This document shows positions 17,307 through 25,038 of a stretch of 64,000 nt of DNA, piece after piece. The notes beneath the pieces are model-generated. The model saw nothing but the letters and a program-made list of their open reading frames with translations. It had not been told where the DNA came from and did no database searches. Source of the DNA: Acidobacteriota bacterium (GTDB lineage Bacteria > Acidobacteriota > Terriglobia > Bryobacterales > Bryobacteraceae); the NCBI GenBank assembly GCA_017307505.1, contig JAFKEE010000025.1:62001-126000 (forward strand). The letters run 5' to 3'. Numbering within the stretch: the first letter of the stretch is position 1; every line of letters starts with the position of its first letter. A program made the position numbers and the translations under genes.

Positions 17307-20066
17307 TTATGGAACCTGGTAAGTCCCCACCTGATTCCAGCCGGAGTCGATGCCTAATGCGTCCATCATCCGCATGTAGAGTTTCTTCGGGCCGCTGAGT
17401 GGCGGCTTCATGGTGATGGGTAACCAGAGGAACAGCACACCTGGTTGGGCTTCCGCTGTGCTGTAACCCGTGTCGACCATGCAGGCAGAACTGTCGAGCG
17501 CGGTCGAGGACGTGCCTGGCGCGACGGGTCCCAGGAAGAAACCTACGTCGGAGGAGTACATCCAGAGTTGTTTACCGGCCCGGTCGTAGTGGACGAAGCA
17601 GAAGGGCTGTCCGCCGCCGGTGCTGTCCGCGGCGATCAGGAACTGCGTCCAGCCTTTATCGACGCTCAGGAAGCCGGCCCGGTCGGAGTAGGCCAAGCTG
17701 AACCCTTCGATCCATCGATTGCCGAAGTCGGGGAATGCACTCATGTTTGCTGTCAGCTGCGTCGTCTGGGTCCAGGCCCCGCGACGGACCCAACCGGTAT
17801 CGGTGGAATCAGTTTCCATTGCGCGCAAATAGATATTGCGGTCGCCGGCAACTTTGGAGGATATTGACAGCGTCAGTTCCAGGGATTGACCGCCTGCCTG
17901 CACGCTGGAGTCGGCGGTACTCAAGACGCAGGCAGATCCACTCAGGTCTGAGGAGGTGACGCCGGGCTTCACCGGCCCCATGAAGAAGCCGTAGAGGTCC
18001 GAATAGAGCCAGAATTCGCCGCCTACAGCGTCATAGTGCACGAAGCAGAAGGGCTGGCCGCCGCCGTCCGGAGCCACCGCCGCCAGCACCTGCACAAACA
18101 GGATCGACTTGAAGGTCTGAGCCGCCTGGAAGGAGGCCTTCAGGGTAGTGGACTCTCCCCAGGAGAAGTTTGGCGTTGCCGAAAGACTTACGGGCGGAGT
18201 TCCGGTCCTGGTGAACTTCGCGACTACGCTACGGGCTTTCAGCGTGTTGAGACGCTGCGGGTTCTGGTTGCCCGTCAAATCTCCCTCGAAGCCGACGAAG
18301 GTGTAACCGGAGTTCGGCACGGCGCGCAACTCCACGTCGTTCAGAGAGCTGACGACGTAGTAGCCGTCTGGGGAGGTGGGTGTGGCCTGGATGGTGCCGC
18401 CGTCTGCAGGGATGGAGGCCAGATCCAGGCGGTATTGCGTGTCGGTAAATGCCCAGTACTGGGTTGGCGTGGCGGGCGCGATGATGGTGTGAGTTGGCGC
18501 CCCTCCATCACTCCACCTCCATCCAGTCCGGCTGGTGCCGTCATGTGATGGGGCCTGAACGATCCCCCGCAAGGTATGAGTGCTACCCGGTTGCCAGTTG
18601 AAGTGCGTGGGACGGTTGTATTTGATTCCATCCACTTCGAAGTACACGAACAAATGAACCAACGCACCAACCTGATAGGGTCCCGTGGGACAACCTTCCT
18701 GCAGCGCGAAGAGGGGCACATCCGCGCCCTCCGCAGCGAAGCGGGGGATTGGAGCCGTTTCGTCCGCAGAATGAGCGTTGGACACTGGTCCCATGTACAA
18801 TCGCACCGTCGCCATGCCGGCTGACGAACTGTCGCCGGGATAAGAGACCCATACCGAAAACCGGGCCGATTCCCCGGCGCTGCCGCTGGTGGAAAGGACT
18901 TCCCATACTGCAGTGGCCGATCCCTGGTTGGCGGATAGCGCGGCCACTGGAACTCCGCCGATGGTCGCGGCAACGGGCACAGGCGAGAAGGCCCCCTGCT
19001 CTGAAGAGGTGAGGCGTGCCTGGAATGGGCCCGGTCCGATTGGGGAGGGGACTCCGCTTGTAAAGGTCACGGGGACAGTGGAGACATAGAGCGTTGCTCC
19101 GGCCGGCAACCCCGAGAAGGTGGCCTGCAAACGAGTACCGGAATCCGCCAGGCCGGCGACGTTTAGTCCGTTCGTGGCCGGCAGGGCGGGCGCAAAGAAG
19201 AGCGACTGGGTTCCATAGACGGCACCCGGGAGGTTCTGCGCCGCTGGCGAAGGGCTGGTCTCGGTATTCAGAAAAGATGCGATGGTCCGGGTGCGGAAGG
19301 CACGGTCCACACTCGATTGAAACTGCAACGTCGCCAGGGGCCGCATCGAGCTACTCGCACAGTTAGAGATTTGAAGTCCTGTGTTTTTGTCCAGGGCTCC
19401 TGAGCCGGACGCATCGTAGACCCCAACATTGATCAGGGGCTTCGGCATCCCTGCATCGAGCGGCGTTGCGAGGATGCTGGAACCGCTCATCGAGACAGCG
19501 GCCCGGACCACGTAGCCGTACGAGGCGGCGGGACCTAGTTGGGAGGCATCCACCCTGATATTCGTCATGCGGAACTTTCTCGTTCTGCCGTCTCCGGGTG
19601 GATCCAGCGGGATCCCTTGGAATGTGACAGCGTTCCGGGCGAGAATTTTCCCCTGGTAGACGTTAGCGCCCTGGGTCCCTCCGGTCCAACCGCAGATGAG
19701 CAGGTCGTCCAGGCATGGCAACTGGCTGGCGGGCGGCGGATCGTCCACCAGGAGCAGCGCCTCAGCCAGTGGGCCGGAGGTCCTCACCGTGACGGCGGTA
19801 TTGAAATAGATTTGGATCTCTACGGTGGGGACGGGGGCCCCTGCCGCGGTGGGAGTTCCTCCTGTGCAGGAAATGAGAATGTCGCTGGAAGCGGCGGATA
19901 TTTCTGTTGGATGGATGGGACGCCATTCCCCTGCGACGGCTGAACAGAGGAGAGGAGCCGTTTGAGCCCGGCAGGGCAGCCCACTAAGCAGCAATAGAAA
20001 GGGAATGAAGGCAAATCCGGGGGCGAGCGCGGAGAGCGCCGCGGGGTATCGAAACCTTATAGACAC
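17307..20066 (-). CDS. Large secreted repeat protein, paralog 1 of 4 (first in transcription order)
   Basis: A 919-aa protein starting at a GTG (20066) with a purine-rich GGGGGAA stretch just upstream that can serve as ribosome binding site. The signal peptide ends near GLPCRAQ. It has the cluster's N-terminal module (CTGGTPTAAGAPVPTVE, ALLLVDDPPP, CGWTGGTQGANVYQGKIL, FQGIPLDPPG), a central InlB-like region (ADGGTIQATPTSPDGYYV, YTFVGFEGD) and two C-terminal GGGQPFCFVHYD domains ending in VGTYQVP. It looks the most divergent of the four, judging by altered NLNKAGLAD-equivalent (GLNVAGLAD) and shifted spacers. No hairpin was seen between it and paralog 2, so those two may be co-transcribed. Confidence 0.87.
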   Translation of the reverse strand: MSIRFRYPAALSALAPGFAFIPFLLLLSGLPCRAQTAPLLCSAVAGEWRPIHPTEISAASSDILISCTGGTPTAAGAPVPTVEIQIYFNTAVTVRTSGPLAEALLLVDDPPPASQLPCLDDLLICGWTGGTQGANVYQGKILARNAVTFQGIPLDPPGDGRTRKFRMTNIRVDASQLGPAASYGYVVRAAVSMSGSSILATPLDAGMPKPLINVGVYDASGSGALDKNTGLQISNCASSSMRPLATLQFQSSVDRAFRTRTIASFLNTETSPSPAAQNLPGAVYGTQSLFFAPALPATNGLNVAGLADSGTRLQATFSGLPAGATLYVSTVPVTFTSGVPSPIGPGPFQARLTSSEQGAFSPVPVAATIGGVPVAALSANQGSATAVWEVLSTSGSAGESARFSVWVSYPGDSSSAGMATVRLYMGPVSNAHSADETAPIPRFAAEGADVPLFALQEGCPTGPYQVGALVHLFVYFEVDGIKYNRPTHFNWQPGSTHTLRGIVQAPSHDGTSRTGWRWSDGGAPTHTIIAPATPTQYWAFTDTQYRLDLASIPADGGTIQATPTSPDGYYVVSSLNDVELRAVPNSGYTFVGFEGDLTGNQNPQRLNTLKARSVVAKFTRTGTPPVSLSATPNFSWGESTTLKASFQAAQTFKSILFVQVLAAVAPDGGGQPFCFVHYDAVGGEFWLYSDLYGFFMGPVKPGVTSSDLSGSACVLSTADSSVQAGGQSLELTLSISSKVAGDRNIYLRAMETDSTDTGWVRRGAWTQTTQLTANMSAFPDFGNRWIEGFSLAYSDRAGFLSVDKGWTQFLIAADSTGGGQPFCFVHYDRAGKQLWMYSSDVGFFLGPVAPGTSSTALDSSACMVDTGYSTAEAQPGVLFLWLPITMKPPLSGPKKLYMRMMDALGIDSGWNQVGTYQVP

Positions 20067-20626
20067 GTTCCCCCACAGGAATAAGAGAATCGCCCTTGTC
20101 CGAGAGACCGGGGATGACCGAAGAACTAATATACTCCTATGGGGTGAATGTCCGCTCGTTCGATGGGGTTATTTTCCGATTGTGAAGGAATTTTATTGAG
20201 CGTCACGAGAGGGGTTTCTCGCCTGGGCCTCGGCTGATTGAGGGTGCGGAGGGTGCAAGGAGGGCGCTCCCGGCGCTGCTAATCTGTGGAACCTACTGTG
20301 CGGCAATGGTTTACGGGGAAGGCACCAGGGGGATGGCGAGTCTCGTGTATCGGGCAGTACTGCCCGTGCAATTGGGCCAGTCGCAGCGTATTTCGAAATG
20401 GCGCCACGGCTGAGACTTCGTGGATGGTTGTGTACTTATTTGAATGATGTAATCGGAAATGAGCAGTGGGGCAATTTCTTTCCGATGCTGCTGCCGGACG
20501 ATATTTTGCAAGTTGCGGGTGCCAGGAAGGGATGGGTTCGGCGCGGACGAATTTTGGTTAGGATCGGGTGGACGACGGGGGCGATTTCCGGGTAAGGTGG
20601 AGGTTTTTTGGGGTGCTGGCGTGGGC
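20067..20626. other. Intergenic region upstream of the secreted-protein cluster
   Basis: About 560 bases, notably less GC-rich near 20120-20200, where the promoter of the four-gene minus-strand cluster would be expected. On the minus strand, TATATT near 20130 is a possible -10 element, but no well-spaced -35 was found. The reading frames that cross into the neighbouring repeat array have low-complexity translations and are not called. Confidence 0.4.
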
Positions 20627-20962
20627 GGGGTCTGGGGACCCCGCGCGGACCTGGGGGTCCGCCTTACCTGGGATTGTTTGGGGCTGAGGGGTGAAGTGGA
20701 GGATTTGGTTTGGTTGCGGCAGCGGGGTCTGGGGACCCCGCGCGGACCTGGGGGTCCGCCGTCCTGGGATTGTTTGGGGCTGAGGGGTGAAGTGGAGGAT
20801 TTGTTTGAGTTGCGGCAGCGGGGTCTGGGGACCCCGCGCGGACCTGGGGGGCCGCCGTCCTGGGATTGTTTGGGGCTGAGGGGTGAAGTGGAGGATTTGG
20901 TTTGGTTGCGGCAGCGGGGGCTGGGGACCCCGCGCGGACCTGGGGGTCCGCCGTCCTGGGGA
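20627..20962. repeat. GC-rich tandem array, 96-bp period, with internal hairpins
   Basis: A GC-rich block starting GGGGTCTGGGGACCCCG recurs at 20627, 20724, 20820 and 20916 (spacings 97, 96, 96). CCTGGGATTGTTTGGGGCTG recurs at 20667, 20763 and 20859. Each block contains the stem GCGGACC / GGTCCGC with a TGGG loop; the third copy has a substitution in one arm. A degraded half unit precedes the array. As 96 is 32 codons, long frames stay open on both strands, but their translations are pure repeat and not convincing proteins. The array lies between the divergently oriented flanks of the 920-aa cluster promoter and the 3' end of the TPR/protease-like gene. Confidence 0.85.
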
Positions 20963-21005
20963 CGTGGCATTTCGCGGAGCACCGTGGAGTCGAGGCGGGG
21001 GACGG

Positions 21006-22388
21006 CTATTGGCCCGAAGGAGTGGTTGGCCAGGTTTCGCCGGGATTCGGCGTGCGATGGAGGCCGGGCCGGCGGGCCGCTTGCGGGAGGAACCCGGCGC
21101 GACCATGACGATAGTCGAGCACCAGCGTGTATCCACTCAAGAAGGAGTAGCCCAGAATTCCTGCGACCGGGAAGCCAACCGCGCGGTTCAAGTCGGGCAT
21201 TTTGCAGGAGGTGGCCTCTCCCTTCCAGGTGGCGGGCCCCACGGTGGCCTTCAGGCGAAACACGCCCAGGGTCCGGGCTGAAGAACAGAGCCAGCCCGTC
21301 AGCGGGTAAGTCAGGCCGCCGCCGGTCTGCTTCACACCAGCCGGCAGTTTGCCCATCTGCAGGATTACCTCTGAAGTGATGTTGCTCACGGCGAAATAGC
21401 TGGCTTGCTCCGGATTGATCTGGACCGGGGCGAGTAGAAAGGGTCCGTAGCGCCGGATGCCGAGGAAGTACCTGGAGGTTTCCACGGGATCTTCCTGGGC
21501 ATGGGGGACGAGGACGAGATCCGCGGCGGAATTGCCAAGTTCCACGCGGAAATCCTTGAAGACTTCCGCTCCTATGATGCCGTCGACGCCGTACATGTAG
21601 GAACGGGAGGCGTGGCGGACGAAGACCGGGCAGTTGAGCAAAGTGAGTTCGCCGAGGTGGAGTCTGTCGATGATGCCGAAGTCGCCGTCGAGCAAATCGC
21701 CTTGGGCCACCCAGGGGTAGGCTGAGGGGAACAGGATGCGAGCACCCAGGGCTTTGGCCGCGCTCTTCCGCAGCCAGATGCCCTCGATCGCCGTAGCGAT
21801 GAGCAGCTTGAGTTTGTGGCCATCCGGAGTATCGATGGTAAGGACGGGGACGGTCATGCCGGGGGGCACATCGCGTCCGGGATCCTCCAACTGAAAAGAG
21901 TAGGAGCGCGCGGGGTCGACAGTTTCGAAAGTGGGGCGATCGCCGAGGGCCTCCATCTGCCGCAGCTGCAGGCGGGCCAGTCTCGCCTGTGCGCCCCGCC
22001 CGGCAGCGGCAAGGTTTTGAGTGGCGGAACGGCGTTCCTGCCAGGTGGGGGCGGTACGCGAGAGGCCTGACAGAGCTTCCAGGTTTTTAGGATCGATCGC
22101 CAGAGCTCGGCGAAAGAGTACGACGGCCTGATCGCGCTGAAAGCCGCTCTCCAGGATTCTCGCGGCGGCGACCAGGCTCGGCACTCGGGCGGGGTCCTTT
22201 TCGAGGGCCTTTGCGTAGAGGGGGAGCGCGAGGTCCGGCTTGCCGCTCTCGTAGCGGGCTTCGCCGAGCTTCTCGAGCTGTTCCGCCGTGTAGGAGTCGA
22301 GTAGGACCTGGGCGGGGAGAGGGGACACCAGGATCCACGCCAGCGACATCGCCAGGAGAAAAACCGGGCTTTTCCCGCGACCGAACAT
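21006..22388 (-). CDS. TPR protein with retropepsin-like aspartyl protease fold, catalytic Asp apparently missing
   Basis: A 460-aa protein with a signal peptide (SPLPAQ), TPR-like repeats around residues 35-150 (YESGKPDLALPLYAKALEKDP, RRALAIDPKN), then a two-lobed retropepsin-like region. Structural hallmarks of the fold are present (GIIGAEVF...VELG, and GILGYSFLSGYTLVLDY near the C-terminus). The first-lobe catalytic position, normally DTGA, instead reads LLIATAIEG, with Ala where Asp is expected, and no DSG/DTG is seen in the second lobe. It is therefore probably a non-catalytic binding protein. TPR plus retropepsin-like fusions are common in Acidobacteriota; the function here is unknown. 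Confidence 0.78.
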   Translation of the reverse strand: MFGRGKSPVFLLAMSLAWILVSPLPAQVLLDSYTAEQLEKLGEARYESGKPDLALPLYAKALEKDPARVPSLVAAARILESGFQRDQAVVLFRRALAIDPKNLEALSGLSRTAPTWQERRSATQNLAAAGRGAQARLARLQLRQMEALGDRPTFETVDPARSYSFQLEDPGRDVPPGMTVPVLTIDTPDGHKLKLLIATAIEGIWLRKSAAKALGARILFPSAYPWVAQGDLLDGDFGIIDRLHLGELTLLNCPVFVRHASRSYMYGVDGIIGAEVFKDFRVELGNSAADLVLVPHAQEDPVETSRYFLGIRRYGPFLLAPVQINPEQASYFAVSNITSEVILQMGKLPAGVKQTGGGLTYPLTGWLCSSARTLGVFRLKATVGPATWKGEATSCKMPDLNRAVGFPVAGILGYSFLSGYTLVLDYRHGRAGFLPQAARRPGLHRTPNPGETWPTTPSGQ

Positions 22389-22440
22389 GCGAGGGGTTCC
22401 ACCGGAATTCTAATGCATTTCGCTGGAGACAGCCACGGGC

Positions 22441-22450
22441 GGGGGGGGGG
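22441..22450. repeat. Homopolymer of ten G
   Basis: Ten consecutive G between the start of the TPR/retropepsin-like gene (about 50 bases upstream of its ATG) and the end of the next gene. Slippage here could change promoter spacing; no promoter hexamers were identified to test this. Confidence 0.7.
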
Positions 22451-22520
22451 AATTTGGGAACTGAGGAATCATTCGAGCAGGAATGGGCTCAGACAGAACA
22501 CCGTCCACCAGACGCAAATA

Positions 22521-22545
22521 GAGCCGGAAGACTAGCTTCCGGCTC
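22521..22545 (-). terminator. Hairpin terminator of coiled-coil gene copy 1
   Basis: A perfect 10-bp stem GAGCCGGAAG / CTTCCGGCTC with a 5-base loop lies 28 bases past the stop of the 22574-23461 gene on the minus strand and is followed there by TATTTGCG. A sibling hairpin occupies the same place behind the second copy. Confidence 0.7.
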
Positions 22546-22573
22546 TCTCCGCCAACCGCGTGACTGGTTGCCA

Positions 22574-23461
22574 CTAGCGCCGGGCCGTCCTCACCTGGGG
22601 GACCGCCAGATAACCGATGACCTGATCCTTGCGGATTTCGTTGACGACCACTTCATACGGAGTGCGGGCGCCGGAGGTGTAGAACTGCACGGGCTCGTTC
22701 ACGTTCTTGTCCTTCTTCTCGACGGTCTTGTCGTCGGCCAGGACGTTCATCGTGAACCTGTTGCGCTTCACGTCGGTCTTCTTCAGCGCCAGGCGGATCT
22801 CGCCGACCTTCTGGGGCTGACCGTTGCGAGGCAGGGTGAATTCGTAGTAGTCCTTGTCACCCCGCTTGCGCAGTTCACTCAATTCGGTGGCATTGGTCGC
22901 GATGAGACCGCTCATGACGCCCATGTCGCCGGTCATGCGCTTGAGGTCTTCCTTCGTCTGCGACAGATCGGTCCGCGTGGTGTCCACGTCGGTACGGACA
23001 GTGCCCACGTCACCCTTGATGCCGTTGAGGGCCTCCTCCACCTGAGTGGACTTCTGATCGACGGACTGCTTGTAGTCTTCCAGCTGCTTCGTCAACTCCT
23101 GGTTCTTGGCAGTGAGTGTCGAGAGCACCCGGCCGGCCTGCTGTTTTGCGGCACGTTGTGAGCTGGCCAGCGCTTCCTGCCGCGCTTTGGCGACTTCGTC
23201 ATTCATCCTGGCGAGGGTCTCGTCGACCTGAGCCTTCGCCACAGTGGCGCTGGTCTGCATCTTGCTCTGCAGTTGTTCCAACTGCTGTTGGGACTGGGCC
23301 ATTTCCTGGCGGACCGAAGAGACCTGATTGCTCTGGTACCACCAGCCTCCGAGGGCAGCCACCAGGGCCACCGCCACGGCCGCGGTCGTTACGGCGCCAC
23401 CGGAGCTATGACGCTCCTCATTACGGATTACTGTCTCGTTGTTTTCGTTATAGCTCGTCAT
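22574..23461 (-). CDS. Membrane-anchored coiled-coil protein, copy 1
   Basis: A 295-aa protein with a short cytoplasmic tail (MTSYNENNETVIRNEE), a single transmembrane helix (about residues 24-45, AVAVALVAALGGWWY), a long coiled coil rich in Gln, Lys and Glu (about 50-190, with QQQLEQLQSKMQ and KNQELTKQLEDYKQ), and a C-terminal globular domain (KVGEIRLALKKTDVKRN...VIGYLAVPQV). GAGGAG lies 8 bases before the ATG. The 23938-24828 gene is a close paralog with the same layout, including the region upstream. Function unknown; the topology suggests an extracytoplasmic coiled-coil and sensor-like tip. Confidence 0.85.
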   Translation of the reverse strand: MTSYNENNETVIRNEERHSSGGAVTTAAVAVALVAALGGWWYQSNQVSSVRQEMAQSQQQLEQLQSKMQTSATVAKAQVDETLARMNDEVAKARQEALASSQRAAKQQAGRVLSTLTAKNQELTKQLEDYKQSVDQKSTQVEEALNGIKGDVGTVRTDVDTTRTDLSQTKEDLKRMTGDMGVMSGLIATNATELSELRKRGDKDYYEFTLPRNGQPQKVGEIRLALKKTDVKRNRFTMNVLADDKTVEKKDKNVNEPVQFYTSGARTPYEVVVNEIRKDQVIGYLAVPQVRTARR

Positions 23462-23520
23462 GCTGGCATCTCCTCAAAGAGTCTTGTGTCTGACGCTTTC
23501 GGCGTCACGCCTCTCTTAAT

Positions 23521-23596
23521 GCAGATGTGGTGCCAAACTTTAAGTGCAGCAGAATCAATGGAGTTGCAAAAATAATGTTTAAATTCGGCAATTCTA
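23521..23596 (-). promoter_or_regulatory. Conserved upstream block of coiled-coil gene copy 1
   Basis: A block about 60-135 bases upstream of the start shares GCAGATG...GTGCCAAA-TTTAAGT and GAGTTGCAAAAATAATGT followed by ATTCGGCAATTCT with the region upstream of copy 2. It is AT-rich against the local background, so it probably contains the promoter; exact hexamers are uncertain. Confidence 0.5.
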
Positions 23597-23875
23597 CCTG
23601 AGGGAGAGGCGACGCCCCCGATTGCAACTGTGCCCGCATTGAAGGCACAAGGGAGGCCGGCGCATTCAGGTCGTGAAAAGGAGAGCGGGCTGTTCCTCAA
23701 CGAGCCTGGTATGGCGCGCATGGGATCGGGCTGGCGGAAGGGTTCAGGCGGCTCGAGAGCGCTTCGGACGCGTTGGTGGAGGAGATCCTGGGGGATTGGC
23801 AGGGCGGGTGGAGCCAGGCGGGTGGTAAGGCGGGAGAACCGGACCGAAGGAGAAGACCGGCTGAGGGTTCAATAA
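23597..23875. other. Spacer between the two coiled-coil gene copies
   Basis: No gene or recognisable element is seen in this stretch. It is GC-rich and differs from the conserved block next to it, which implies that the duplicated unit spans the gene, its promoter block and its terminator but not this spacer. Confidence 0.5.
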
Positions 23876-23908
23876 ACGCAAAAACAGCCGGGAGACTGGC
23901 TCCCGGCT
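23876..23908 (-). terminator. Rho-independent terminator of coiled-coil gene copy 2
   Basis: A perfect 9-bp stem AGCCGGGAG / CTCCCGGCT with loop ACTGG, followed on the minus strand by TGTTTTTGCG. It lies 29 bases past the stop of the 23938-24828 gene. Confidence 0.85.
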
Positions 23909-23937
23909 ATTTGCCCCAACAATGTGGGCTATGGTCC

Positions 23938-24828
23938 CTAGCGCTTTGCCATTGTTTTCACTTTAGGCACCGCCAAGTAGCCGATCACCTGGTCCTTACG
24001 GATCTCGTTCACGACTACTTCATAGGGAGTCCGGGCGCCGGCGGTATAGAACTGCACCGGCTCGTTCACGTTCTTGTCCTTCTTCTCGACGGTCTTGTCG
24101 TCGGCCAGGACGTTCATCGTGAACTTATTCCGCTTCACATCCGTCTTCTTCAGCGCCAGACGGATCTCGCCCACCTTCTGGGGCTTGCCATTGCGAGGCA
24201 GGGTGAATTCGAAGTAATCCTTCTCGCCCAATTTGCGCAGTTCGCCGAGCTCGGTGGCGTTGGTCGCGATCAGACCGCTCATGACGCCCATGTCGCCCGT
24301 CATGCGCTTCAGGTCTTCCTTGGTCTGCGACAGGTCTGTGCGGGTCGAGTCAACGTCGGTCCGGACGGTGCCTACGTCACCTTTGATTCCGTTGAGGGCC
24401 TCATCCACCTGGGTGGACTTCTGGTCAGTGGCCTGCTTGTACTCCTCCAACTGCTTGGTCAGCTCCTCGTTCTTGGCGGAGAGGGTGGTCATGACCTTGC
24501 TGGCCTGCTGTTTGGCGGCCCGCTGAGAGCTGGACAACGCTTCCTGCCGTGCCTTGGCGACCTCGTCGTTCATCTTGGCGATGGTCTCATCGACCTGGGC
24601 CTTCGCCACCGTTGCGCTGGTCTGCATCTGACTCTGCAGCTGTTCGAATTTCTGCTGCGATTGGGCCATTTCCTGGCGCACCGAGGATACCTGGTTGCTT
24701 TGGTACCACCAGCCTCCGAGGGCAGCCACCAAGGCTACGGCCACAGCCACCTTTGTCACAGCTCCGCCGGAACTATCACGCTCCTCGTTCCGGATTACGG
24801 TTTCGTTGTTCTCGTTATAGCTCGACAT
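23938..24828 (-). CDS. Membrane-anchored coiled-coil protein, copy 2
   Basis: A 296-aa paralog of the 22574-23461 product, with the same tail (MSSYNENNETVIRNEE), single transmembrane helix, long coiled coil and C-terminal domain (KVGEIRLALKKTDVKRNKF). The start is set at 24828 because GAGGAG lies 9 bases upstream; the frame is open further upstream, and an ATG three codons earlier directly abuts the same Shine-Dalgarno sequence. Both copies have their own promoter block and terminator, so they are independently transcribed units. Most differences are conservative changes in the coiled coil. Function unknown. Confidence 0.85.
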   Translation of the reverse strand: MSSYNENNETVIRNEERDSSGGAVTKVAVAVALVAALGGWWYQSNQVSSVRQEMAQSQQKFEQLQSQMQTSATVAKAQVDETIAKMNDEVAKARQEALSSSQRAAKQQASKVMTTLSAKNEELTKQLEEYKQATDQKSTQVDEALNGIKGDVGTVRTDVDSTRTDLSQTKEDLKRMTGDMGVMSGLIATNATELGELRKLGEKDYFEFTLPRNGKPQKVGEIRLALKKTDVKRNKFTMNVLADDKTVEKKDKNVNEPVQFYTAGARTPYEVVVNEIRKDQVIGYLAVPKVKTMAKR

Positions 24829-24886
24829 CCTGTGCATCTCCTCAAAGATTCTTGTCTGACGCTTTTGGCGCCACGCTCTTCCTAAA

Positions 24887-24964
24887 GCAGATGCCGTGCC
24901 AAAGTTTAAGTTCTTTATTTTCAACTGAGTTGCAAAAATAATGTGTAGATTCGGCAATTCTGCC
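24887..24964 (-). promoter_or_regulatory. Conserved upstream block of coiled-coil gene copy 2
   Basis: Shares GCAGATG..GTGCCAAAGTTTAAGT, GAGTTGCAAAAATAATGT and ATTCGGCAATTCTG with the block upstream of copy 1, at the same distance from the start codon. Probable promoter region; the element boundaries are inferred only from this conservation. Confidence 0.5.
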
Positions 24965-25038
24965 CGATCTGACTGTTGCTCTACCCGCGCAACAGTGCCC
25001 GAAGAAAAGGCACAGGGCCCCGGCATCCCCCGAAACCA

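Noticed and set aside
20627-20962. CRISPR array or integron-like attC array
   Set aside because: The full 96-bp unit is repeated with no unique cassettes and there is no integrase.
20311-21379. Open frames on both strands through the 96-bp array encoding Gly/Pro/Arg repeats
   Set aside because: They arise because the period is a multiple of three. There is no signal peptide, ribosome binding site or family resemblance, and both strands are equally open.
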